Below are positions 46,322 to 54,763 of a DNA stretch of 64,000 nucleotides, piece by piece. A program made the translations under genes and the position numbers. Position 1 is the stretch's first letter. The number at the start of each line of letters is the position of its first letter. The stretch is taken from positions 62,001 through 126,000 of the forward strand of contig JAUCGA010000001.1 of NCBI GenBank assembly GCA_030377865.1, in the 5' to 3' direction. The notes below the pieces were generated by a model, which had not been told where the DNA came from, did not search any database, and worked only from the letters and a program-made list of their open reading frames with translations. The stretch is from Anaerolineales bacterium HSG25 (GTDB taxonomy: Bacteria; Chloroflexota; Anaerolineae; 4572-78; J111).

Positions 46322-46464
46322 TTAGACCTGTTCGGGAATAACTAATTGTCTCATAAAAACTCAAATTCGAGACACACGGAGTGCAAAAGCTTCTTGCTTT
46401 TGCATGTTTACTTCTGGCAAAAGCAAGAAGCTTTTGCACTCCTTTATTGCCGAACAACTCTATT
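46322..46464. mobile_element. Family C MITE inside the antitoxin gene
   Basis: About 143 bp, from TAGACCTGTTCGGGAATAAC to CCGAACAACTCTA, with the AAAGCTTCTTGCTTTTGC inverted core. It lies between LQLI and KNAEM codons. TA is present on both sides; because the flanks happen to read TATTA on each side, a 5-bp duplication is also possible, and either choice restores the frame. Confidence 0.87.
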
Positions 46465-46652
46465 AAAAATGCTGAGATGTCACAAGACATCCAAGAGTAT
46501 CACCAAGCCAAACAAGTAATTGAAGCAGGCGAAGAGCTTATCCCTAGTCATATCACCTACACCATATTAGACGGTAAAAATCCTATCAAAGTATGGCGTG
46601 AGTATCGTCAATTGAGCCAGCAATCGTTGGCGACTAAAGTTGGTATCAGTAC

Positions 46653-46743
46653 GTAAAAGTTCAGTAAAGTAGCTCTAGAAACCCGATTTCTCAAAGAAAT
46701 CGGGTTTCTGATACTCTTTCTGGCGAGTTCGCTGAATATTTAC
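46653..46743 (+). mobile_element. Family B MITE inside the antitoxin gene, ATCAGTAC duplication
   Basis: 91 bp with standard ends. ATCAGTAC is at 46645-46652 and 46744-46751. Its first bases create an in-frame TAA right after VGIST in the helix-turn-helix. Confidence 0.94.
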
Positions 46744-47033
46744 ATCAGTACAGCCGATTTGTCCAAGATAGAATCGGATAAAGATAAGCCTACACTTGAT
46801 ACGATGATAAAAACTGCATCATACCACAGGCCAATATGGGGGCAAAATACACAAGTCAATTAATGCTCATTACTTTGGTTGCCGGAAGCGTTACGTGATT
46901 AGGCCCTGTATGGTATCAAAAAAAGGAGGACAAGGTAGCAATTGAGTCTGTATGATTTTAGCCATCGGGATATTAGAGATATCGTATATCGCAGATTACG
47001 GAGAAGATGAACAAACCATGACACAGTGTGAAC

Positions 47034-47123
47034 GTAAATATTCAGTGAACTCGCCAGAAAGAGTATCAGAAACCCGATTTCTCAAAGAAATCGGGTTTCT
47101 AGGCTACTTTACTGAACTTTTAC
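47034..47123 (-). mobile_element. Family B MITE, GTGTGAAC target duplication
   Basis: 90 bp in reverse orientation (starts GTAAATATTCAGTGAACTCG, ends TGAACTTTTAC). GTGTGAAC lies at 47026-47033 and 47124-47131. It is 65 bases after the mazG stop on the opposite side; no intact gene surrounds it, though a preceding frame (LYDFSHRDIRDIVYRRLRRR, near 46943) has a good AGGAGG and may be a remnant. Confidence 0.92.
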
Positions 47124-47187
47124 GTGTGAACGATCGCTGGCTACTTTCTTTCAAGACCCTCTATACGAAAATAGATTTGGGCAAATT

Positions 47188-48663
47188 TTACCCACTTTCA
47201 GCCAATTGCCGCTTGGCTTTTTGCCACAACGCTTCCATGTCAGATAAAGGCATGTCAGCCAATCGTTGATCTTGGGCGACTGCCAACTGCTCCATGCGTT
47301 TGAAGCGTCGCGTAAAACGAGCGTTCATGGTTCGCAAGGCACTTTCTGCATCGATATTATGCCAGCGGGCAAGATTAACCACACTGAACAACAGATCGCC
47401 AATCTCCGCTTCGAGATTGGCCGCGTCGGTGGCATGGGCAATCTCTCCCGCCTCTTCAATCACCTTTTCGAGTACTCCATCAATATCATCCCACTCAAAT
47501 CCAGCTCGAACGGCTTTTTTTGAGATTGCCAGCGCTTGGGCTAACGCAGGTAATCCCTCCAAGATACCATCCAATGCCGAGGTACTTTCGACTAGGGACT
47601 GCCCTTTTTCAGCTTTTTCACTCTTTTTAATTGCCTCCCAATTAACCAATATCTCTCCCGCTCCATCGACCACGACATTAGCAAATACATGGGGATGGCG
47701 ACGGATCATTTTGCGGTTGATATGACCCAATACGTCACCCCATTGAAAATTTCCATCACGGGTAGCAATTTGAGTATGTAGGGCAATTTGTAACAATAAA
47801 TCACCTAACTCCTCGACCAAAGCTGGTAAATCATCATGGTCTAGAGTTTCCAATACTTCGTAACATTCCTCAAGCAGATACGGGCGCAGAGATTGATGGG
47901 TTTGCTTCCGATCCCACGGGCATCCATCGGGACTGAGTAGCTGGGCCATGGTCTGCTGAAAAGTGATAAAACTACAGTTTTGCTCATCGGCAGGCAAATA
48001 GAGCATGATTCCCGTTTTGTTATCCCATGCCAACAGTTCGGCCAACTCAACCAAACGACATGACCAGACTCGTTCGTCCGTCTGTCCTGCCGCTTGCACC
48101 AACGTTACCCGATAATCAGGTTGATAGAGATTCAACAAAACTGGTTGCCACAGTCTAATCGTTTCAGCGTCATACATCGGCCCAATTAAGGCCGGTTTAT
48201 CGGGGTTGATGGGGGGTGAATAGTACTGTGATGGTATCTGCTCTGCTCGCAAAAGTTGCAAATCATCAACGTTAATAGGCTGTAGTGCCGTTATTGCCGG
48301 CTCAATAAAGCTCAAACCGGCAATAATTGTGACCGGAATCTGCTGTTGTTTAGCCAAAGTATAGATTCGGGGTACTGTCTCATCAAAATTAGGATGCCCC
48401 GGCACTGCATAGGTGACACCTTCTTCCTGTTGCCCCAAACGGACAATTTCTACCGCCAACCGATCATGAATTGCCTCAAGTTTGGCTGTGGTTTCATACC
48501 ACCCCTGAAATGAGTTGACCTGCCCCGGAATATCTGTCACACTCGGATGATACTTCGTCTGTACATAGACTGTCGTTGCTTCGGTTAAATGTTGATAGGC
48601 GGCCAATGTCCAAAATTTGGTCATTCCCGGCCCTAATCCGACAATTGTAATTGATTTTGCCAT
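47188..48663 (-). CDS. mazG: MazG pyrophosphohydrolase fused to tetrapyrrole methylase-like domain
   Basis: A 491-residue protein. The N-terminal 220 residues are a tetrapyrrole-methylase-like domain (SITIVGLGPGMTKFWTLAAY, VTYAVPGHPNFDE). The C-terminal part is MazG, with LSPDGCPWDRKQTHQSLRPY, LLEECYEVLETL and VEELGDLLLQIALHTQIA, then a second helical MazG repeat (EAGEIAHATDAANLEAEIGD). It hydrolyses noncanonical or damaged nucleoside triphosphates. This YabN-type fusion is known in several phyla. The -10 box TATAAT (48724-48729) lies about 60 bases upstream, and the region before it was invaded by a family B element. Confidence 0.92.
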   Translation of the reverse strand: MAKSITIVGLGPGMTKFWTLAAYQHLTEATTVYVQTKYHPSVTDIPGQVNSFQGWYETTAKLEAIHDRLAVEIVRLGQQEEGVTYAVPGHPNFDETVPRIYTLAKQQQIPVTIIAGLSFIEPAITALQPINVDDLQLLRAEQIPSQYYSPPINPDKPALIGPMYDAETIRLWQPVLLNLYQPDYRVTLVQAAGQTDERVWSCRLVELAELLAWDNKTGIMLYLPADEQNCSFITFQQTMAQLLSPDGCPWDRKQTHQSLRPYLLEECYEVLETLDHDDLPALVEELGDLLLQIALHTQIATRDGNFQWGDVLGHINRKMIRRHPHVFANVVVDGAGEILVNWEAIKKSEKAEKGQSLVESTSALDGILEGLPALAQALAISKKAVRAGFEWDDIDGVLEKVIEEAGEIAHATDAANLEAEIGDLLFSVVNLARWHNIDAESALRTMNARFTRRFKRMEQLAVAQDQRLADMPLSDMEALWQKAKRQLAESG

Positions 48664-48723
48664 ATCCCACTCCTAGAATAAATTTCGTCTACTTACTACC
48701 GACAAGACGTTTTGCTTAGGTTA

Positions 48724-48729
48724 ATTATA
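48724..48729 (-). promoter_or_regulatory. -10 box of mazG next to a family B insertion
   Basis: TATAAT on the minus strand. The element at 48738-48828 starts 9 bases upstream and separates it from its original -35 region. The same TAATTATAGAATAATATCTG segment, uninterrupted, precedes the M50 protease gene at 55745-55764. Confidence 0.55.
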
Positions 48730-48737
48730 GAATAATA

Positions 48738-48828
48738 GTAAAAGTTCAATAAAATAGCCCTAGAAACCCGATTTCTTTAAGAAATCGGGTTTCTGACACT
48801 CTTTCTGACGAGTTCACTGAATATTTAC
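48738..48828 (+). mobile_element. Family B MITE in the mazG promoter, GAATAATA duplication
   Basis: 91 bp, standard ends. GAATAATA lies at 48730-48737 and 48829-48836. Its left end reads TTGAAC toward mazG, a possible new -35 box, but only 14 bases separate it from the TATAAT. Confidence 0.94.
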
Positions 48829-48857
48829 GAATAATATCTGACAGGATTAACAAGATT

Positions 48858-49132
48858 CAAGAGTTTGTCGTTTCATTCATAACCTGACATAACCTGACAT
48901 GTTGATAAAACCAAAAGCATTTTTCGACAGGATTAACAAGATTAACGGGATTTTTTTGCTTGTAATCCTGTTAATTCTGTTAGGCACGTGGAAAAAAATA
49001 ATTGTCCCGCGGAGTAGGCACGTGTCGTGCCGCACCGCGGGTGCTAACTCCTCAATTGGGATGTTTTATTTCTTCCGTCTGCCTTAATCCTGTCAGATAT
49101 TGTTTTAGTCATGTTGAAATGATAAACTTCTG
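48858..49132 (+). mobile_element. Family A MITE carrying a nested element, AAGATT duplication
   Basis: 275 bp, starting CAAGAGTTTGTCGTTTCATT and ending GATAAACTTCTG. AAGATT is at 48852-48857 and 49133-49138. The right arm of its core is split by a 101-bp element at 48983-49083; without that the copy has the usual size. A small internal duplication of CATAACCTGA is also seen. Confidence 0.92.
48983..49083. mobile_element. 101-bp element nested in a family A copy, TTA duplication
   Basis: It starts GGCACGTGGAAAAAAATAA and ends TTATTTCTTCCGTCTGCC, imperfect inverted ends of about 18 bp. TTA is duplicated at 48980-48982 and 49084-49086, and removing the insert with one TTA restores GTTAATTCTGTTAATCCTG of the host element. 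The inside has a GC-rich CCGCGG...CCGCGG pair and two CACGTG-type stems. Confidence 0.85.
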
Positions 49133-49344
49133 AAGATTAAAAGCGAAAAATCCTGTCAATTCTGCCGAAGGTCCAAAGGTCCTGTCGAAAAAATCTTTTC
49201 TCTAATCAAAATGTCGAGTACCAAGAATTTCGTCTATTATATTAAGTAGCTTGTGGTTTAGGCAAGTTATCTGGAGGGTTATAACCTTGCCAACTTTATT
49301 CTTCAACCATCTAACCTTAAATCTGCAATTTGGCGGTAATGTGT

Positions 49345-49350
49345 TATAAT
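49345..49350 (+). promoter_or_regulatory. -10 box of the hybrid kinase gene
   Basis: TATAAT in GTGTTATAATAACTA, 36 bases before the GTG start at 49386. No good -35 box at standard spacing was found. Confidence 0.5.
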
Positions 49351-49385
49351 AACTACATATAATTTAGCTGACAGGGTAAACGTTA

Positions 49386-50891
49386 GTGGCAGATAAAAAA
49401 GTAACAAACAGCGAATTGAGTTTGGCCCGCAAAAGTACAATTTTAATTGTTGATGATAATGAATACGGACGCGACATTTTAAGGCGACTTCTTATTGCTA
49501 AAGGCTATCAGTTAGCTTTTGCCGCAAATGGAGTAGAGGCCCTAAATAAAGCGGCTCAACTAGTGCCCGACTTAGTCCTGCTTGATGTGATGATGCCCGG
49601 CATGGACGGGTTTGAGGTCTGTCGGCGGTTGCGAAAAGATGCCGTGTTAGCGGACATTCCGATTATCATGCTTACCGCAATGGATGAGCCGAATGCCCGA
49701 GTGCAGGGGCTTGAGGTTGGGGCAGACGATTTCATCACCAAACCGTTTGACCGAGATGAGTTACGCGCTCGAGTACAAACGATTATCCGACTTAACCGTT
49801 TTCGACGGTTGATGATGGAACGTACCAAGTTTGAGTGGGTGGTCGAAAATGCCGACGATGGGTATGTTATTATTGACGAAGAGAACCATATTTTATATAC
49901 CAATCCTCGTGCTCGATTGTACTTGAATCTTGGCCTTCCTCAAACGGATAAGACGGAAGATGCCCAATCATTTTTAGAACTGATTGACAAAGATTACTAC
50001 CGTAAACCAACCGAAGCATGGACTTCATGGCCTTATCAATCTGCCGGAGAGGCGACACGGTATCTTATGCGTCCAGAATCGACTGCCTCACCCGCGTTTT
50101 GGCTTCAAGTTGATATTTTGAACCTGACCGAAGCGCGCGATAACCTCATCATCCGCCTCCGAGATGTGACGAGTCAGATGAATCTGGAAAAGGATATGCG
50201 GGGCTTCCATGAGGCAGTGCGGCACAAACTTCGCACCCCTATTTTGGGCATGTTGAACAATTTAGAACTATTAGGAAAACATGCTGATAAAATGTCGCAT
50301 GGTGAGGTGATGCAGTTTGCCCGCATGGCTCTAAAAAGTACTAAGCGACTTCATAGTCAAGTTCAAGATGTTCTGAAATACCTGCATGCGCCTAACCTGC
50401 CCAATGACGGACAAGGTTTTCCGGTTAATAAGTTGGTTGAGACCTTGGCGATTATCAGTAACGACTTAGAGATTCATAATATCAAACTGACCGAAAAGTC
50501 CCCGCTTGGAGCCTTTAAGTTTAATCTCTCTCGGCAAACGCTTGAACTGATTTTGGTGGAAATACTGAGTAATGCCAAAAAATTCCATCCCCAACAACAG
50601 CCGAATGTCGAAGTGATTTTGACCCTGATTGAAAATGAGCAGGTCAGCATTCAGATTTATGATGATGGTATCCACCTTTCGCCTGAACAATTGGCGAATG
50701 CTTGGAGCCCCTATTATCAGGGTGAAAAATATTTTACGGGTGAGATTGAGGGTATGGGGCTAGGGTTGTCGTTAGTGGCGTTGTTAATTCGTGAGGTAAA
50801 TGGCGCGTATCACATTACGAACCGCACCGATAAGGATGGCGTGGTGGTGGAAATTATTTTGTCAATTGAACCTATGGGAAATCGCAGTTAA
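49386..50891 (+). CDS. Hybrid receiver-PAS-histidine kinase
   Basis: A 501-residue cytoplasmic protein. The receiver domain (residues 15-135) has ILIVDDNEYG, the phospho-acceptor in VLLDVMMPGMDG and TKPFDRDEL. A PAS-like domain follows (WVVENADDGYVIIDEENHIL). The HisKA region reads FHEAVRHKLRTPILGMLNNL, where the histidine before KLRTP is the likely phosphorylation site. The HATPase domain has EILSNAKKF and GMGLGLSLVALLI, but the G1 box reads IYDDGIHLSPE, somewhat worn. The start is a GTG with AGGG upstream. A terminator follows at 51126. Confidence 0.87.
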   Translation: MADKKVTNSELSLARKSTILIVDDNEYGRDILRRLLIAKGYQLAFAANGVEALNKAAQLVPDLVLLDVMMPGMDGFEVCRRLRKDAVLADIPIIMLTAMDEPNARVQGLEVGADDFITKPFDRDELRARVQTIIRLNRFRRLMMERTKFEWVVENADDGYVIIDEENHILYTNPRARLYLNLGLPQTDKTEDAQSFLELIDKDYYRKPTEAWTSWPYQSAGEATRYLMRPESTASPAFWLQVDILNLTEARDNLIIRLRDVTSQMNLEKDMRGFHEAVRHKLRTPILGMLNNLELLGKHADKMSHGEVMQFARMALKSTKRLHSQVQDVLKYLHAPNLPNDGQGFPVNKLVETLAIISNDLEIHNIKLTEKSPLGAFKFNLSRQTLELILVEILSNAKKFHPQQQPNVEVILTLIENEQVSIQIYDDGIHLSPEQLANAWSPYYQGEKYFTGEIEGMGLGLSLVALLIREVNGAYHITNRTDKDGVVVEIILSIEPMGNRS

Positions 50892-50916
50892 GTTTGCAAA
50901 AAATGCCTCATGAGCA

Positions 50917-50972
50917 GTAAAAGTTCAGTAAAGTAGCTCTAGAAACCCGATTTCTTTGAGAAATCGGGTTTC
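50917..50972 (+). repeat. Family B remnant, right half missing
   Basis: It begins GTAAAAGTTCAGTAAAGTAG and runs through the hairpin to GGGTTTC, then changes to unrelated sequence. The right inverted end is absent. Confidence 0.85.
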
Positions 50973-50978
50973 CTGATC

Positions 50979-51057
50979 GTTGCGATTATGTAATCGCAAC
51001 AGGTATTTGGCGGGTATACACCCGCCTGTTATGGGTAACGGGTACACACCCGTTACC
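50979..51057. repeat. Three tandem perfect hairpins
   Basis: GTTGCGATTATGTAATCGCAAC (given here as stem GTTGCGATTA), GGCGGGTATACACCCGCC and GGTAACGGGTACACACCCG pairing to CGTTACC lie one after another with 8-base gaps. Loops of the last two share TACACACC-like sequence, so they look like copies of one hairpin design with exchanged stems. Confidence 0.7.
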
Positions 51058-51125
51058 ATCATGGATACACTCTGTTTTTTACAAGTTAGTTCTGAAAACT
51101 ACTTACAACATCAAACAGATAAAGC

Positions 51126-51156
51126 AGACTCAGGGAGAAACCTGAGTCTCTTTTTT
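51126..51156 (+). terminator. Intrinsic terminator
   Basis: AGACTCAGGGAGAAACCTGA forms a 9-bp stem with GTCT and is followed by CTTTTTT. It lies 235 bases after the hybrid kinase stop. Confidence 0.8.
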
Positions 51157-51343
51157 ATGATAAACGGAATCGAAGAATTGGCAAATCTAAAAAATCGGGC
51201 GATATCCACCATTGCCACAATGAGCGTTAACCAGAACTATGGTATAATAAATCTCCCAAACAATCCGCTGAATTCATTCAGGCTCTCTGGTAGATTCCGT
51301 GCAACTCAAAACTGCATCCTGAATTAGATACTTTAATGGGGCA

Positions 51344-51375
51344 ATCTTCCCGCAAGTTTAAAACTTGCGGGAAGA
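51344..51375. repeat. Element D palindrome
   Basis: ATCTTCCCGCAAGTTT with its exact complement, 60 bases from the glmS stop. It may serve as the glmS terminator, although no T tract follows. Confidence 0.7.
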
Positions 51376-51437
51376 TGATGACACAATCATGACATTTGCA
51401 CGGGAAGCCCCAAAGAGCCTTCATTCACAGGGCAAGG

Positions 51438-53279
51438 CTACTCCACGGTCACGCTTTTGGCGAGATTACGCGGTTGATCAACATCAGCCCCTCGCCACAC
51501 GGCGATGTGATAGGCCAACAGTTGTAATGGAATTACCGAAATAATCGGCGTAGTAAAGGGATGTACCTTCGGAATTCGGATCACATGGTCAGACTTATCG
51601 GCCACCGCGTCGTCCCCTTCGTTAATCAGCGAGATGACCAGCCCGTTTCTGGCTCGTACCTGCTCAATCTGGCTAATCATTTTGTCATACACATGGTCTT
51701 GAGTGGCGATACAGACCACCGGCAGTTTATCGTCAATCAGGGCGATGGGGCCATGTTTCATCTCTCCCGCCGGATACCCCTCAGCATGGATATAGCTAAT
51801 TTCTTTCAGTTTTAGCGCCCCCTCAAGGGCAATCGGATAGTTACTACCCCGCCCTAAATAGAGAAAATCAGTATATTGATGATATAAATTAGCGATATGG
51901 TCGTAATCGTTATACCCCTCGGCCAACACCTCTCCAGCCAACTCCGGCAAGTGTGCCAGCGCCTTAATCATCTCAACCTGTTTTTCTGGCGATAGCGTGC
52001 CCCGCAACTGTCCCAGATAAACCCCCAACATGACCAGATCGGTGATGGTCGTGGTAAAGGCTTTGGTACTCGCCACCCCAATCTCTGGCCCAGAGCGCAT
52101 CAGAATCGAGCCGTCACTAATACGATGAGCCATGCTCCCCTGCACGTTGACGATGCTCCACAGTTTGGCTCCCTTCTTTTTACCTTCCTCCATGGCGGCC
52201 AAGGTGTCCACCGTCTCACCCGACTGAGTAATCGCCAAAATGATGGTCTGCTCATCGACTAAGGGATCACGATAGCGAAACTCGGAAGCGTAATCAACCT
52301 GAACACTGACCCGCGCCAACTGCTCAATCACAAACTTGCCCACCAATCCCGCATAAGCCGAGGTGCCACAGGCCACGATAATAATCCGGCGGATGTTCTT
52401 GGCCTCCTCATGAGTCAGGCTTAGCGCCTCAAACTCGATCTTGTTTTTGAGAAAATCGACGCGCCCACGCAAGGTATTCTGAATCGATTGTGGTTGCTCG
52501 TAAATCTCCTTTTGCATAAAGTGGCGATACGGCCCTTTGGCCGCGCTGACCGGATCCCAGCCAATGGTAACGGCTGTTTTGCTGACCGTTTGCCCTGCTA
52601 ACGTCTGATACGTGACCGACTTAGGCATAATGACCGCCATCTCCCGATCCTCCAGATAGACCATGCGTTGGGTATGCTCCAAAATCGCCGGAATATCCGA
52701 AGCTAGATAGTTTTCTTCCTCACCCAGGCCGACAATCACCCCGCCCGCATTGCCGATTCGCACGGCGATGATGGTGTCGGGCGCTGATTGGCTGACCACC
52801 GCGATGGCATGCGCTCCCTTTAACTGAGCAAAGGCCAAGCGGCATGCCTCCAATAGCGTGTGACCATCGAGCAAGCCTTGGTCAATTAGGTGCGTAATTA
52901 CCTCGGTATCGGTGTCCGAGACAAACACATGCCCCTGCGCCTGCAACTTGGTTCGCAGGTCGATGAAGTTCTCGACGATACCGTTTTGCACCACTGCCAC
53001 ATGATGACGCTCATCGGCATGGGGATGGGCGTTCCGCTCGATGGGTGCGCCGTGGGTCGCCCAGCGGGTGTGTCCAATGGCGGTTTGCCCCACCAACGGC
53101 GATTCATGGAGTTTGTTCGCTAAGTTAAACAGTTTCCCTTCGGCGCGACGAAGTTCTAACGTTCCGTTAATCGAGGCGATGCCCGCCGAATCATAGCCAC
53201 GGTACTCCAACTTTTTTAAACCGTCAAATACAATTGTCGGAGCCGCTTTTGGCCCCACATATCCAACAATACCACACAT
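51438..53279 (-). CDS. glmS: Glutamine-fructose-6-phosphate aminotransferase
   Basis: A 613-residue enzyme making glucosamine-6-phosphate, the first step to UDP-GlcNAc. It starts MCGIVGYVG with Cys2 as glutaminase nucleophile; GGAG stands 7 bases before the ATG at 53279. Further upstream in-frame codons are translated family C sequence and are not the start. GHTRWATHG and NGIVENF mark the glutaminase, and the two SIS domains carry VACGTSAYA and SQSGETVDT, with the C-terminal KSVTVE. No glmS ribozyme is visible in the leader, which is largely made of a family C element. Confidence 0.96.
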   Translation of the reverse strand: MCGIVGYVGPKAAPTIVFDGLKKLEYRGYDSAGIASINGTLELRRAEGKLFNLANKLHESPLVGQTAIGHTRWATHGAPIERNAHPHADERHHVAVVQNGIVENFIDLRTKLQAQGHVFVSDTDTEVITHLIDQGLLDGHTLLEACRLAFAQLKGAHAIAVVSQSAPDTIIAVRIGNAGGVIVGLGEEENYLASDIPAILEHTQRMVYLEDREMAVIMPKSVTYQTLAGQTVSKTAVTIGWDPVSAAKGPYRHFMQKEIYEQPQSIQNTLRGRVDFLKNKIEFEALSLTHEEAKNIRRIIIVACGTSAYAGLVGKFVIEQLARVSVQVDYASEFRYRDPLVDEQTIILAITQSGETVDTLAAMEEGKKKGAKLWSIVNVQGSMAHRISDGSILMRSGPEIGVASTKAFTTTITDLVMLGVYLGQLRGTLSPEKQVEMIKALAHLPELAGEVLAEGYNDYDHIANLYHQYTDFLYLGRGSNYPIALEGALKLKEISYIHAEGYPAGEMKHGPIALIDDKLPVVCIATQDHVYDKMISQIEQVRARNGLVISLINEGDDAVADKSDHVIRIPKVHPFTTPIISVIPLQLLAYHIAVWRGADVDQPRNLAKSVTVE

Positions 53280-53309
53280 TTTTTCGCTCCTTAAGTAAGC
53301 ATGCGGTAA

Positions 53310-53449
53310 TAGAGTTATTCGGCAATAACTTGCCATCGCATAAAAACTCAAATTCGAGGTTTGCGGAGTGCAAAAGCTGATTGCTTTTGCATGTTTGTCT
53401 CCGGCAAAAGCAAGAAGCTTTTGCACTCCTTTATTCCCGAACAACTCTA
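53310..53449. mobile_element. Family C MITE in the glmS leader
   Basis: 140 bp from TAGAGTTATTCGGCAATAAC to CCGAACAACTCTA. TA is present at both junctions. It begins 30 bases upstream of the glmS start, so the glmS promoter must either be in or beyond it. Confidence 0.85.
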
Positions 53450-53539
53450 ATCATTATACGCATCACAAACAACGCAACACGTCTTATGAGTTACGCCACC
53501 ATACGTACCTATTAAATTTGATAAACGATAGAAGATATC

Positions 53540-53698
53540 ATGATCCAGATTATGACCATGCTGACTAATCACGGTCATCCGTTTTGTGCCGACGATTACT
53601 CGTTGGTTTTGTCAGATGACTTAAGGCTTCCCAGAGGGGGAAAGGAGATAAATCGGACGGTGATTGCGTCCGGCAGGTATCCGCCGAAAATTCGATGA
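53540..53698 (+). CDS. Possible 52-residue protein
   Basis: The frame MIQIMTMLTNHGHPFCADDY to GRYPPKIR has sensible composition, but the ribosome binding site is poor and no family was recognised. It may be a remnant between two mobile elements. Confidence 0.3.
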   Translation: MIQIMTMLTNHGHPFCADDYSLVLSDDLRLPRGGKEINRTVIASGRYPPKIR

Positions 53699-53763
53699 CC
53701 CTGCTCCTCGTCACCTGTTGATAACTATCAACAGGTCTGGCGCTGATTATCCCGTTATATTAA

Positions 53764-53914
53764 CAGAAGTTTATCATTTCAACATGACTAAAACAATATC
53801 TGACAGGATTAACAGAATTGACAGGATTAAAGGCAAAAAATCCTGTTAATCCTGTCGAAAAATGATTTTGGTTTTATCAACATGTCAGGTTATGAATGAA
53901 ACGACAAACTTTTG
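53764..53914 (-). mobile_element. Family A MITE, TATTAA target duplication
   Basis: 151 bp, starts CAGAAGTTTATCATTTCAAC and ends AACGACAAACTTTTG. TATTAA lies at 53758-53763 and 53915-53920. It sits about 45 bases upstream of the cmk -10 box. Confidence 0.93.
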
Positions 53915-53957
53915 TATTAACTGCTGTTTTAGCCTCCTTAAAATTAAAGATGTGTGC

Positions 53958-53963
53958 TATAAT
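53958..53963 (+). promoter_or_regulatory. Extended -10 box of cmk
   Basis: TGCTATAAT, an extended -10 with perfect TATAAT, 54 bases before the cmk ATG. A weak TTAAAA lies 17 bases upstream. Confidence 0.6.
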
Positions 53964-54017
53964 AGCATGCTTTTTTATAGAAAGCCAAACGATAACTATA
54001 CAACAAGGTGACGAACA

Positions 54018-54707
54018 ATGTCTAAACAGATAACGATTGCGATTGATGGAGCCGCGGCGACGGGCAAGAGTACAGTCGCAGAACGATTGAGCCAAGAGCT
54101 AAACTACCTTTATCTTGATACGGGGGTGATGTATCGAGCCGCGACTTGGGCCGCGCTCGACCAACAAATTGATATTGCCGATGAGTCTGCGGTTTCTGAA
54201 CGGACTGAACGAATGTCGTTGAGGATCACTCCGCCCACGCAAGATGATGGGCGACAATGCACCGTTTTAGTCGGTGAGCAGGATATTACCTGGGCGATTC
54301 GCTCGGCGGAGGTGGAGCAGTATGTGTCGCGGGTTTCATCATATCCCCGTGTGCGAACCGCGTTGACCGAACAACAACGAGTCATGGCTCAACAGGGGGC
54401 CATCATCATGGCCGGACGGGACATCGGCACGGTGGTTTTGCCTCAGGCCGAGTTAAAAATTTTCATGCTCGCTTCAGCCGAACGCCGAGCCGAGCGTCGG
54501 TACGATGAGTTGATTGCAAAAGGTGAAACGGCCAACTATGAGGAGGTGCTGACAGCTATCAGAGAGCGTGACCGTCAAGACACCGAAAAACCGATTTCGC
54601 CCCTCGTTCCGGCGGAAGATGCGGTGTTGGTCGACACGGATCAGTTGAATATCGAGCAGGTAATGGCCGAGTTGCATCGGCTGGTTGAACAACGAGTTGC
54701 GATGTAG
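54018..54707 (+). CDS. cmk: Cytidylate kinase
   Basis: A 229-residue kinase that phosphorylates CMP and dCMP. P-loop IDGAAATGKSTVAERLSQEL is at residues 8-27 (the usual GPAGSGKST has Ala changes), YLDTGVMYRAATWAAL is the CMP-binding part, and IIMAGRDIGTVVLPQAELKI and RRAERRYDEL are the core and lid. AAGGTGA stands 7 bases before the ATG. It is not next to rpsA or plsC, which often accompany it. Confidence 0.94.
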   Translation: MSKQITIAIDGAAATGKSTVAERLSQELNYLYLDTGVMYRAATWAALDQQIDIADESAVSERTERMSLRITPPTQDDGRQCTVLVGEQDITWAIRSAEVEQYVSRVSSYPRVRTALTEQQRVMAQQGAIIMAGRDIGTVVLPQAELKIFMLASAERRAERRYDELIAKGETANYEEVLTAIRERDRQDTEKPISPLVPAEDAVLVDTDQLNIEQVMAELHRLVEQRVAM

Positions 54708-54727
54708 GAGCTAGACCAGAGCTGATA

Positions 54728-54758
54728 TTTACCCGCAAGTTCAGAACTTGCGGGTAAA
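54728..54758. repeat. Element D palindrome after cmk
   Basis: TTTACCCGCAAGTTCAG and its complement. It starts 20 bases after the cmk stop and abuts a family A insertion. Confidence 0.7.
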
Positions 54759-54763
54759 TGACC

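Larger units (their letters stand above)
46246..46863 (+). pseudogene. HTH (XRE) antitoxin gene split by two different mobile elements
   Basis: Three exon-like pieces make one protein. The first (46246-46324) reads MNLQVIEKNGKPEWTVISYD and FYLQLI, the typical start of a higBA-type HTH antitoxin. A family C element then causes a stop. The second piece (46465-46652) reads MSQDIQEYHQAKQVIEAGEE, LDGKNPIKVWREYRQLSQQ and SLATKVGIST, half of the helix-turn-helix. A family B element follows. The third piece (46744-46863) completes the motif as ISTADLSKIESDKDKPTLDT and soon ends. Removing both elements with one duplication each keeps the frame throughout. No toxin gene is next to it. Confidence 0.88.
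50892..51437. other. Convergent gap full of hairpins
   Basis: About 545 bases. In order: a family B remnant, three adjacent perfect hairpins, a terminator, an AT-rich unassigned stretch (51160-51340) and an element D palindrome. No gene is supported. Confidence 0.6.
53280..54017. other. Gap between divergent glmS and cmk
   Basis: About 740 bases holding a family C copy (53310-53449), a possible small frame (53540-53698), a short hairpin CACCTGTTGATAACTATCAACAGGT (stem CCTGTTGATA, 53720-53740), a family A copy (53764-53914) and the cmk promoter. Confidence 0.6.

Noticed and set aside
53280-53310. glmS ribozyme or riboswitch in the glmS leader
   Set aside because: Only 30 bases separate glmS from a family C element, and nothing resembles the conserved ribozyme core.
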